Below, one piece after another: positions 7,003 to 13,683 of a stretch of 27,026 bases of DNA. A program made the translations under genes and the position numbers. Numbering within the stretch: the first letter of the stretch is position 1; each line of letters opens with the position of its first letter. This stretch comes from an uncultured Clostridia bacterium (GTDB taxonomy: Bacteria; Bacillota; Clostridia; Christensenellales; UBA1242), in NCBI GenBank assembly GCA_944372715.1, contig CALVZZ010000050.1:1-27026 (forward strand), written 5' to 3'. Under the pieces are notes generated by a model. It saw only the letters and a program-made list of their open reading frames with translations. It searched no databases and was not told where the DNA came from.

Positions 7003-8445
7003 ATGGCATTCTGTAAATTTTCTTCTGAATATGTAATAAATAAGGAAACGCAAGTTGACAATCTTTTCATCAACGAATTTTTGCCATACGCACCAGCAGA
7101 ATGTGTAAAAGTTTACTTATATGGATTGTATAAGTGCTCAAATTCAAGTGCATATGATAACACAATTGAAAACTTTTCCAAAGTTTTGAACCTATCACCA
7201 GAAGAAATTGAAGACGCATTTTTGTATTGGCAAGAACAAGGATTAGTACAAGTTTTAAACACTTGCCCCATTGAAATAAGATTTATGCCGTTAAAAAATG
7301 TAATCAACAATACAAAAAAATATAAGCCAGAGGAGTTTGAAAACTTTAATCGTCAAGTACAAGAAATTTTAGAAGGCAGACAAATTACTCCAACAGAGTA
7401 CGATGAATACTACTATCTTCTAAAAACCTTACACTTTCAACCAGAAGCTTTGTTGATGATAATTAAATTTTGCACTCAAATTAAAGGCGTTAATGTTGGT
7501 TATAAATACATAATAACAGTTGCAAAAAATTGGGCCAACGAAGGCATTTTTACAACATCTAGTGTTGAAGAAAGATTATTATCATACGAACAAGCAGGAA
7601 GTGATATTGATAAACTATTAAAGATTTGTGGAGCAAAGAGATTAGCAACAATCGAAGAAAGAGAGTTATTTATAAAATGGACAAAAGAACTTGGCTTTGA
7701 ATATAAAACAATTGAATATGTTGCAAAGTTGTTAAAATCTTCAAAAGTCAACTTTGAAAAGCTTGACACAAAACTTTTAAAATATTATGAAATGAAAAAA
7801 TTGTCCATAAAAGAAATTGAAGAATACGAAATACAAAAGTCAGAAATGTACAATTTGGCAAAAGAAGTAAACAAAAAAATGGGCTTATATTATGAGAATT
7901 TGGAAACAATTGTGGAAAATTATATTTCAAGTTGGATCAATCTTGGACACAATTCAGAATCTCTTTTAGCACTTGCAGATTATTGCTTTAAAAATTCTAT
8001 AAGAACGCTTGAAGGTTTAAATAACACGATACTTAAACTTTACAAACTTGGAATTGTGAGCATTGAATCTATTACAGAATACATCAATGAACTTATGATT
8101 TTGGACAGAGAAATAAAAGATATATTAGAAAAACTTGGCATTTCAAGACTAGTAACAAATCAAGATAGATCATACTACAAAATTTGGACTCAAACTTGGA
8201 ATTTTGATAAACCACTTATAGATTTGGCAACAGAAATGTCAGCAGGAAAATTTCAACCAATTCAATATTTAAACAAACTTCTTTCCAATTGGCAATCAAG
8301 TGGAATAAAAACAATAGAACAGGCAAAAAATTTCACTATTCCAAATGAAAATAAAAGCGAAAAAATTAGCGAAAACAAGGGGCGTAGCTATAAGAAGGAA
8401 GATTTAGATGCACTTTTTGACAGCTTAGAGGAGATAGAATTATGA
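7003..8445 (+). CDS. DnaD/DnaB-like primosome protein with repeated DnaD modules (480 aa)
   Basis: Replication initiation protein of the DnaD/DnaB superfamily that helps load the replicative helicase. Residues about 1-105 look like the winged-helix N-domain (ending DAFLYWQEQGLVQVL). A DnaD-type module follows at about 122-190, with the family's YxxxIxxxW element at YIITVAKNW (169-177). Two further segments repeat each other: one around Trp226 (LLKICGAKRLATI...FIKWTKELGF) and one around Trp395 (ILEKLGISRLVTN...YKIWTQTWNF). Such tandem modules make it longer than the usual single-module DnaD. The 3' end overlaps the ATP-binding loader gene by ATGA, so the two are translationally coupled. This pairing is typical of Firmicute dnaB/dnaD-dnaI operons. 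It could be called dnaB or dnaD; I leave the symbol open. Confidence 0.85.
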   Translation: MAFCKFSSEYVINKETQVDNLFINEFLPYAPAECVKVYLYGLYKCSNSSAYDNTIENFSKVLNLSPEEIEDAFLYWQEQGLVQVLNTCPIEIRFMPLKNVINNTKKYKPEEFENFNRQVQEILEGRQITPTEYDEYYYLLKTLHFQPEALLMIIKFCTQIKGVNVGYKYIITVAKNWANEGIFTTSSVEERLLSYEQAGSDIDKLLKICGAKRLATIEERELFIKWTKELGFEYKTIEYVAKLLKSSKVNFEKLDTKLLKYYEMKKLSIKEIEEYEIQKSEMYNLAKEVNKKMGLYYENLETIVENYISSWINLGHNSESLLALADYCFKNSIRTLEGLNNTILKLYKLGIVSIESITEYINELMILDREIKDILEKLGISRLVTNQDRSYYKIWTQTWNFDKPLIDLATEMSAGKFQPIQYLNKLLSNWQSSGIKTIEQAKNFTIPNENKSEKISENKGRSYKKEDLDALFDSLEEIEL

Positions 8446-9350
8446 TAGATAAATATATTAAAGACGAGTTGTTAAAAAGAAAGTTAAATGCAGAAAAAAT
8501 AGCTGATGAAAATTTGAAAAGAGCGCTAAAAGATGAAGAATTTAAAGTTCTATATTCAAAGTTTAAGCAACTACAAATAGACTGCGCAAAAGCACAAGTT
8601 TATAATAAAAATTTTGATGAAACAGTTTTGAAAATTGCTGAAAAAAAACTTGTGGAAAAATTAAAAAAATTAAATTTAACACTTGACTCTCTTCAACCAA
8701 AATATATGTGTACTAATTGCAATGATACAGGAATTTTTAAAAATAGTGAATGTTCTTGCGTTAATAAAATTAAGTCAACATTTTTATTAAAGAAATGTGG
8801 TTTGAATTTTGTTCCACACACATTTGAAGATTGCAATTTTTCAATTTTTGATAGTCCAAAACTGATTGAAAATTTTTATGAAAAAATGAAAAAATGGTGC
8901 AACACACCAACAAGAATTAAAAATATTGTTGTGAGTGGCAAAAGTGGAGTAGGAAAAAGTTTTTTGCTTGAATGTATGTTGTCTGAACTTATTAAAGAAA
9001 AAAAATATGTTGTCTATACAACAGCATTTTCACTTTCTCAAAATCTTTTAAAATATCACACCACATTTGATAAAACAAAGGAAGAAATTATTTCTCCATA
9101 TCTAAATTGCGATGTGTTAATAATTGACGACTTAGGTTCAGAGCCTATATATAAAAATGTTTCAGAAGAATATTTATATTTAATTTTAAATCAAAGAATA
9201 TTTGATCAAAAATCTGTTATTATTTCAACCAATTTAACACTTCAAGAAATACAAAATAGGTATGGAGAACGAGTTTTTTCAAGAATAATAAGCAAAAACT
9301 TTTCAAAAATTTTTAATATTGAAAATTCAGATTTAAGATTAAAAAAATAA
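8442..9350 (+). CDS. dnaI: Helicase loader ATPase, DnaI/DnaC-like
   Basis: AAA+ ATPase that loads the replicative DNA helicase. After a helical N-terminal segment (1-85) comes a probable zinc site CTNC (Cys90, Cys93) with CSC (Cys104, Cys106), as in DnaI-type loaders. Walker A is GKSGVGKS (166-173), Walker B is VLIIDDLG (225-232), and STN (near 264) is a sensor-1 candidate. A basic RYGERVFSRI segment near the C-terminus may hold the arginine finger. The 302-aa length is normal for DnaI. Translation begins at an ATG overlapping the stop of the DnaD-like gene, with AGAGGAG 8 nt upstream. A strong terminator follows the stop. Confidence 0.92.
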   Translation: MIDKYIKDELLKRKLNAEKIADENLKRALKDEEFKVLYSKFKQLQIDCAKAQVYNKNFDETVLKIAEKKLVEKLKKLNLTLDSLQPKYMCTNCNDTGIFKNSECSCVNKIKSTFLLKKCGLNFVPHTFEDCNFSIFDSPKLIENFYEKMKKWCNTPTRIKNIVVSGKSGVGKSFLLECMLSELIKEKKYVVYTTAFSLSQNLLKYHTTFDKTKEEIISPYLNCDVLIIDDLGSEPIYKNVSEEYLYLILNQRIFDQKSVIISTNLTLQEIQNRYGERVFSRIISKNFSKIFNIENSDLRLKK

Positions 9351-9376
9351 TTTATTAAATAAAATCAAAATTAATA

Positions 9377-9406
9377 AAAAAAATAAGCATTTCTGCTTAT
9401 TTTTTT
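9377..9406. terminator. Bidirectional terminator
   Basis: A 13-bp stem, AAAAAAATAAGCA (9377-9389) with TGCTTATTTTTTT (9394-9406), and a TTTC loop. It ends the dnaI transcript on the plus strand and the Nudix operon on the minus strand; the Nudix stop TAA (9405-9407) overlaps the tract. Confidence 0.88.
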
Positions 9407-9953
9407 ATATAAAAATATATTTATTTTTTATATATTTATCTAAACAATTATATTCTTTTTCGTGATGATATAAAAATTCACTATTTTTTTTATAAATGTT
9501 TTTAAAAAATTCTTCTGCAACCATCCATTTTATATCACTTACTTCTTCTTTTTGTATTTTTAACAAATTTATATCAATATTGTCTTCATAGACATAAACA
9601 TCAACAAATTCCCTATTAAAAATATTATCGTGATATAATTCTTCCTTGTTTGTCATTAAATGTTTTAAGTTGTTTAAGTTTATATCAATCCCCAACTCTT
9701 CTTTTCCTTCTCTTACAACTGTTTCAATTGATGTTTCGCCGGCTTCAATATGCCCGGCAAAAGCGCAGTCCCAAACACCAGGAAAAAATTTTTTGTTTTT
9801 ACTCCTTTTTTGAAGCAACAATTCTCCATTAGTGTTTAAAACCCAAATGTGAACACTTTTGTGCCATAATCCGTTTTGATGAACATAACTTCTGCTTAAA
9901 GATTTTACATAATTACCTTTTTCATCTAAAACATCAATCATTTCTTCTTTCAT
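9405..9953 (-). CDS. Nudix hydrolase, isopentenyl-diphosphate-isomerase-like subgroup
   Basis: A 182-aa Nudix protein. The Nudix box spans residues 67-89 and fits G-x5-E-x7-REUxEExGU exactly (GHIEAGE, then VVREGKEELGI), so the Mg2+-binding glutamates are present. The preceding phrase LWHKSVHIWVLNTNGELLLQ, followed by KRS and the FPGVWDCAFAGH segment, is typical of the IDI/YfcD-like branch. True type I isomerases need extra active-site Cys and Glu residues; the Cys in WDCAFAGH is in a suggestive place, but the exact substrate cannot be read off. The ribosome site AAGGA overlaps the stop of the phosphohexomutase gene, 9 nt upstream, so the two are co-translated. Dinucleoside or isoprenoid diphosphate hydrolysis is possible. 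Confidence 0.9.
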   Translation of the reverse strand: MKEEMIDVLDEKGNYVKSLSRSYVHQNGLWHKSVHIWVLNTNGELLLQKRSKNKKFFPGVWDCAFAGHIEAGETSIETVVREGKEELGIDINLNNLKHLMTNKEELYHDNIFNREFVDVYVYEDNIDINLLKIQKEEVSDIKWMVAEEFFKNIYKKNSEFLYHHEKEYNCLDKYIKNKYIFI

Positions 9954-9962
9954 AGTTTATCC

Positions 9963-11381
9963 TTATTGTCTTTCTTTGACTCCAACAAAATTTTCCATTT
10001 TTAAAATAATATCTTGACATTCTTCTTCATTTGGCATTTCTGCGAAAATTCTAACAACATTTTCGTTGCCACTAAACCTTACCATTGTCCAATAACCACT
10101 TGAAAATGTAAATTTTGCTCCATCTTCATAATTAAATTTCACAATTTCTTGATTTAATTGTGGTAATTCTTTAAAAATAAAAACTTTATTAGTGATTTCA
10201 TCTTTTTTTTCCTTATCTATCGGATAAGCGAACTCCAACGCACAGCTAGGGAATTTTAATTTTTTTTCTAGATCATTTAAAAGCTTTTTTAAACTCTTTT
10301 TATAATGACATAACATATCAATAACTAAAAATGCACCAATGATACCATCTTTACCAAGAATATGTTTTTTTATAGCAACACCGTTTGTTTCTCCACCAAT
10401 AAATGCATCTGTTGTACTTAATTTTTCAGCAATATTTTTAAACCCCACCTTTGCTATATATTCTGGCTGGTTATATTTTTTTGCAATTAAAGAAATTAAA
10501 TTTGTAAAAGCAGTGTTGTGCACAACTCCACCTTTAAAATTTTTCTCACTTATTAAATAATCAAGCAATAAAACCAAAATATAGTTGCAATCATAAATTT
10601 CCCCACTTGAATCTATACAAGTTATTCTATCACTATCGCCGTCCAAAGCAATACCAATATCATACTTTTCTTTTTTAACTTTTACGGCTTGAGCTGTTAA
10701 GTTTTTTAAATATGGCGCAGGAAGTCCAAATTCAAAATATGGATCAATATTTTCATTCATTATCTCGTAGTTTTCTAATTTTAATTTTTTACATATACTT
10801 CTTATTGTTTTTGAAGAATTGCCGTGCATTGCATTAAACAAAATTTTAGGATTTTCATTTTTTATTTTCTTTTTATTTAAAAAACTTAAAACACTTTTTT
10901 CATAGTCGCCCGTATTTTTTTGAATGATAATTGTTCCATCTTGAACTCCATCTTCAAATGTTTTTGTCTTTATTTTATTTATTGATATCTTGTTTGCAAT
11001 CCTTTCTATTTTGTTAGCAAAATCATCTGGTATTTCTCCACTTTTTCTAATAATTTTAATACCATTATAATAATATGGATTGTGGCTAGCAGTTAAAACA
11101 ACACCAAATGCGCTATCTTTTGACATATAAGCAACAACGGGAGTTGGCATTGATGTATCGTAAAACACCACTTTGATTTTTTCATAAATGAGAACTTCGC
11201 TAAACCATTTAGCAAAAATTTCTCCCATAAAACGATTATCATAACCAATGTGTACGCAAGGGAATTTTTCTTTTTCTTGTTTTATCAATTTTGTTAAAGC
11301 ATAAGCAATTTTCTGAACATTTTCTTTGTTAAAATTTTCTCCAATAACTCCTCGAAAACCACTTGTTCCAAATTTAATCAT
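9963..11381 (-). CDS. Phosphoglucomutase/phosphomannomutase family enzyme
   Basis: An alpha-D-phosphohexomutase that moves phosphate between positions 1 and 6 of a hexose in the cytoplasm. From ATG 11381 it is 472 aa, normal for the bacterial family. Four signature loops are visible: FGTSGFRG at the N-terminus; TASHNP (97-102) with phosphoserine Ser99; metal-binding DGDSDR (247-252); and sugar-binding GGETNG (329-334). The C-terminal phosphate loop reads RFSGNENVVRI instead of the usual RPSGTEP, so two normally conserved residues differ and specificity may have shifted. An upstream extension to 11429 lacks a good start; the chosen ATG has AAAAAGGA about 8 nt away. It is first in an operon with the Nudix gene. 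Substrate (glucose, mannose or glucosamine phosphate) is undetermined. Confidence 0.9.
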   Translation of the reverse strand: MIKFGTSGFRGVIGENFNKENVQKIAYALTKLIKQEKEKFPCVHIGYDNRFMGEIFAKWFSEVLIYEKIKVVFYDTSMPTPVVAYMSKDSAFGVVLTASHNPYYYNGIKIIRKSGEIPDDFANKIERIANKISINKIKTKTFEDGVQDGTIIIQKNTGDYEKSVLSFLNKKKIKNENPKILFNAMHGNSSKTIRSICKKLKLENYEIMNENIDPYFEFGLPAPYLKNLTAQAVKVKKEKYDIGIALDGDSDRITCIDSSGEIYDCNYILVLLLDYLISEKNFKGGVVHNTAFTNLISLIAKKYNQPEYIAKVGFKNIAEKLSTTDAFIGGETNGVAIKKHILGKDGIIGAFLVIDMLCHYKKSLKKLLNDLEKKLKFPSCALEFAYPIDKEKKDEITNKVFIFKELPQLNQEIVKFNYEDGAKFTFSSGYWTMVRFSGNENVVRIFAEMPNEEECQDIILKMENFVGVKERQ

Positions 11382-11400
11382 AAATTTTATCCTTTTTGTT

Positions 11401-11429
11401 ATTATACAAATTTTAAACAACAAAAACAA
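11401..11429 (-). promoter_or_regulatory. SigA-type promoter for the phosphohexomutase-Nudix operon
   Basis: On the minus strand TTGTTT (11429-11424), 17-bp spacer, perfect TATAAT (11406-11401). The leader to the ATG at 11381 would be only about 13 nt, just enough for the AAGGA site. Confidence 0.65.
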
Positions 11430-11444
11430 ATATATTTAATATGA

Positions 11445-11473
11445 TTGACAATTTTTATAAAAATTAATAAAAT
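11445..11473 (+). promoter_or_regulatory. SigA-type promoter for the four-helix membrane protein
   Basis: Perfect TTGACA (11445-11450), 17-bp spacer, TAAAAT (11468-11473). Ribosome site AAGGGGG (11483-11489) is 4 nt before the ATG at 11494. It is divergent from the phosphohexomutase promoter. Confidence 0.8.
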
Positions 11474-11493
11474 ATACTTAACAAGGGGGTAAT

Positions 11494-11979
11494 ATGAAAA
11501 AATCAAAATTAAGCACAGCGCAATATTTGTTATCTGGCGCAACCATTCTTTTTTGTTTGCTTTTAATTCTTCCACTTTTCATAAGTATGATTGATTTAAC
11601 GGCAGTAAACCAAGTTGCAGGGTCCTATAACATTTTTGAATTAAAAGACATTATTCTTTCTGCGCAAGATGTGTCAGGTTTGGGCACAGCAATAGAGATT
11701 GCAGGTTTGATTGCAATAATTTCAGGAATTGTTCTTGCATTGCTTGAAATTTTAAGATTGTTAAAAATCAAACTACCAAGGCTTTTAAGATTTGTTCTAT
11801 CAATACTAGTTGTTGTTGCATCTATAACTGCATTTGTTATGTTATGTGTTATGGCATCAAGTGCTTCAAGTGAAGCACTTTCAGAAGTTACAAAGTATGT
11901 AGTTTCTGCTGGTGGATATCTATTATTTATTTTTGGTCTTCTTGGTGGTTTAAGTGGAATTATAGCTAATAGAAAATAA
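11494..11979 (+). CDS. Four-helix integral membrane protein, function unknown (161 aa)
   Basis: Not recognised as a named family. Four hydrophobic segments are clear: about residues 12-32 (LLSGATILFCLLLILPLFIS), 66-86 (IAGLIAIISGIVLALLEI), 96-119 (LLRFVLSILVVVASITAFVML) and 138-157. A Ser/Ala-rich stretch (MASSASSEALSEV) lies between helices 3 and 4, and a basic RLLKIKLPRLLR loop between 2 and 3, which by the positive-inside rule would be cytoplasmic. It has its own strong promoter and a perfect 15-bp terminator directly after, so it is a single-gene unit. Small four-helix proteins of this kind may modify membrane or transport activity, but nothing in the sequence shows a role. Confidence 0.75.
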   Translation: MKKSKLSTAQYLLSGATILFCLLLILPLFISMIDLTAVNQVAGSYNIFELKDIILSAQDVSGLGTAIEIAGLIAIISGIVLALLEILRLLKIKLPRLLRFVLSILVVVASITAFVMLCVMASSASSEALSEVTKYVVSAGGYLLFIFGLLGGLSGIIANRK

Positions 11980-11991
11980 CATAAAAAAACA

Positions 11992-12026
11992 AAAAAAATA
12001 TCAAACTTTTTGTTTGATATTTTTTT
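11992..12026 (+). terminator. Strong intrinsic terminator
   Basis: AAAAAAATATCAAAC (11992-12006) pairs perfectly with GTTTGATATTTTTTT (12012-12026), loop TTTTT. It separates the four-helix protein gene from the permease gene, whose promoter starts only 8 bases downstream. Confidence 0.88.
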
Positions 12027-12033
12027 ATTTTTA

Positions 12034-12060
12034 TTGATTTTTTATGTTTTTTGGTATAAA
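12034..12060 (+). promoter_or_regulatory. Extended -10 promoter for the ArsP_2-type permease
   Basis: TGG then TATAAA (12055-12060) forms an extended -10; a TTGATT -35 (12034-12039) sits at a short 15-bp spacing. Transcription would start near 12067, about 6 nt before the ATG at 12073, leaving almost no leader. Confidence 0.45.
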
Positions 12061-12072
12061 GTAATTGAAGTT

Positions 12073-12975
12073 ATGGTAGAAGTTATAATAGATTCATTTT
12101 TGGACACACTTAAAGCATTACCAATCCTATATCTAGTTTATTTGTTGGTAGTGTTTTTTTCTCATAAAAACATTTTAAAAACATCTAAAAAAACAGGTCC
12201 AATATTGGCAAGTGCATTAGGTCAAATTCCACAATGTGGTTTTTCTGGTGTTATGGCAGACCTATACTCAAAAAGACACATAACAATGGGAACTTTAATT
12301 GCAGTTTTTGTTGCAACTTCTGATGAAGCAGTTCCAATTTTAATTTCAGAACCAACTCTCATAACAACACTTTTGCTCCTTCTTGCTATAAAATTTGTTG
12401 CAGGAATTAGCATTGGATATTTTGTAGATTATGTCTTAATTAGAGATAGAGATGTTATATCGGCAAAACAATTAAATTCAGCTTGTCACTTTCCAGAAAT
12501 GGAGGAGGAAGAAGAACATTGTCATTGCCACGAACATCAAAGTTCATCTAATAAGCACACAAACGCAACACAGTCAAACAATGAATATGCAAATAGCATT
12601 TTTATTCACGCACTAAAACATACTCTTGATATTGCATTTTATCTTTTAATTGCTTCCCTAGTTGTAAACTTATTGGTTTATTTTGTTGGAGTGGAAAACA
12701 TTTCAAAAATTATGATAACAAACAGTTTATTTCAACCAATTATAGTTGCTCTTATAGGACTTATACCAAGTTGTGCAATAAGCGTTCTTCTAGTTCAATT
12801 ATTTATTTCTGGCATTTTAAGTTTTGGAAGTCTTGTTGCTGGGCTTTGTTCCGGTGCAGGATTAGGACTTGTTATTCTTTTTACAAAAAATAAAAATTTA
12901 AAACAAAACATACAGATTTTGTTAATAACATACATTTTTAGTGCTCTGCTTGGTTTTGTTGTTAATTTATTTTAA
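12073..12975 (+). CDS. ArsP_2-type metal-ion permease (putative manganese/heavy-metal exporter)
   Basis: Multi-helix membrane permease resembling the ArsP_2 family (putative heavy-metal or manganese exporter). Product is 300 aa from ATG 12073; the frame extends to a TTG at 12010 inside the terminator, which is rejected. The two halves repeat a motif: GQIPQCGFSGVMADLY (50-65) followed by GTLIAVFVATSDEAVPIL, and GLIPSCAISVLLVQLF (229-244) followed by GSLVAGLCSGAGLGLVIL. This internal duplication and the paired IPxC motifs are characteristic of the family as I know it. Between the halves a cytoplasmic or external loop is rich in metal ligands: CHF, EEEEEHCHCHEH (144-155) and KHT. The loop probably binds divalent metal. 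The ion exported is not determined. A good ribosome site is missing; the near-leaderless message is noted. Confidence 0.82.
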   Translation: MVEVIIDSFLDTLKALPILYLVYLLVVFFSHKNILKTSKKTGPILASALGQIPQCGFSGVMADLYSKRHITMGTLIAVFVATSDEAVPILISEPTLITTLLLLLAIKFVAGISIGYFVDYVLIRDRDVISAKQLNSACHFPEMEEEEEHCHCHEHQSSSNKHTNATQSNNEYANSIFIHALKHTLDIAFYLLIASLVVNLLVYFVGVENISKIMITNSLFQPIIVALIGLIPSCAISVLLVQLFISGILSFGSLVAGLCSGAGLGLVILFTKNKNLKQNIQILLITYIFSALLGFVVNLF

Positions 12976-13001
12976 AAAAAACAGGCTGTTGCCTGTTTTT
13001 T
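12976..13001. terminator. Bidirectional terminator
   Basis: AAAAAACAGGC (12976-12986) pairs with GCCTGTTTTTT (12991-13001), loop TGTT. The permease stop TAA (12973-12975) runs directly into it, and the minus-strand stop TAA (13000-13002) overlaps the T tract. Confidence 0.88.
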
Positions 13002-13629
13002 AAAATTCAAATGTTATTTGTTGACCGTCTTGCAAATCGCTAATTTCTTTTAAGTGTGAGTCAAAGAATTTTCTGTTAAATGATTTAACATTTTTCCCAT
13101 ACTTCTTTGCAAAACTAGAACTTTTATTTTCAGTTAAATAAATTCTGAAGGCTTTTTCTAATTTTTCATAATAACTGTCTGCTATAAATAAATTTGAAAT
13201 TATATCTTTTCTTTCTGGGTAATTATCAAGGCTATCAATTGCTTTAAGTTCTTCTTCACATTCTCTTATTTCTCTTTGAAATTTTTGCATATTTTTTCTT
13301 CTTGCATATACATTTAAATTTTTACACAAAAATCTATATATAGCAAAATTTTGTTCTCTTTCCTCAAAGGTCTGATATGACCAATTTTGTTCAGAAACAT
13401 TCATTTCATATTCAAAAAATTTATTTTTAAAATTGTTTAATAGATAAACCTTGTTGTTTAAAGACCTTATTTGTTTCCTTAACTCGTCTTTTCTTTGAGA
13501 CAAATTTTTTGTGTAAAAATTTTTTACATATTCATCAAAATTTTTGTCCCCTGTTTTTACAATTAAGCTTCTATATTTTTTTAACAATTCAAAAAATTCA
13601 TCGCTTAGCCTTATCTCCTCTTTTTTCAT
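13000..13629 (-). CDS. Charged coiled-coil protein, unknown function (209 aa)
   Basis: Not recognised. From ATG 13629 (AGGAGGGG ribosome site just upstream) the product is 209 aa, rich in Lys, Glu, Arg, Asn and Phe, without signal peptide or membrane helix, so probably cytoplasmic. Residues about 40-80 (SQRKDELRKQIRSLNNKVYLL) and 105-140 (RRKNMQKFQREIRECEEELK) look helical and coiled-coil-like. The C-terminal half contains KKYGKNVKSFNRKFFDSHL. An ATG six codons upstream (13647) is only about 2 nt past the predicted transcription start and is rejected. The gene has its own strong promoter, whose -35 overlaps the stop of the upstream fibre-like gene. Co-transcription with that gene is also possible, since no terminator separates them. 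Confidence 0.75.
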   Translation of the reverse strand: MKKEEIRLSDEFFELLKKYRSLIVKTGDKNFDEYVKNFYTKNLSQRKDELRKQIRSLNNKVYLLNNFKNKFFEYEMNVSEQNWSYQTFEEREQNFAIYRFLCKNLNVYARRKNMQKFQREIRECEEELKAIDSLDNYPERKDIISNLFIADSYYEKLEKAFRIYLTENKSSSFAKKYGKNVKSFNRKFFDSHLKEISDLQDGQQITFEF

Positions 13630-13655
13630 AACCCCTCCTATAACCATATATTTTG

Positions 13656-13683
13656 ATTATAACATATTATTGTTGTATGTCAA
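13656..13683 (-). promoter_or_regulatory. Strong extended -10 promoter for the 209-aa coiled-coil protein
   Basis: On the minus strand TTGACA (13683-13678), 16-bp spacer ending in TGT, then TATAAT (13661-13656). The TTGACA overlaps the TGA stop (13682-13680) of the upstream gene. Confidence 0.8.

Noticed and set aside
12010..12072. N-terminal extension of the permease from TTG at 12010
   Set aside because: The extra codons lie in the terminator hairpin and its T tract, upstream of the predicted transcription start.
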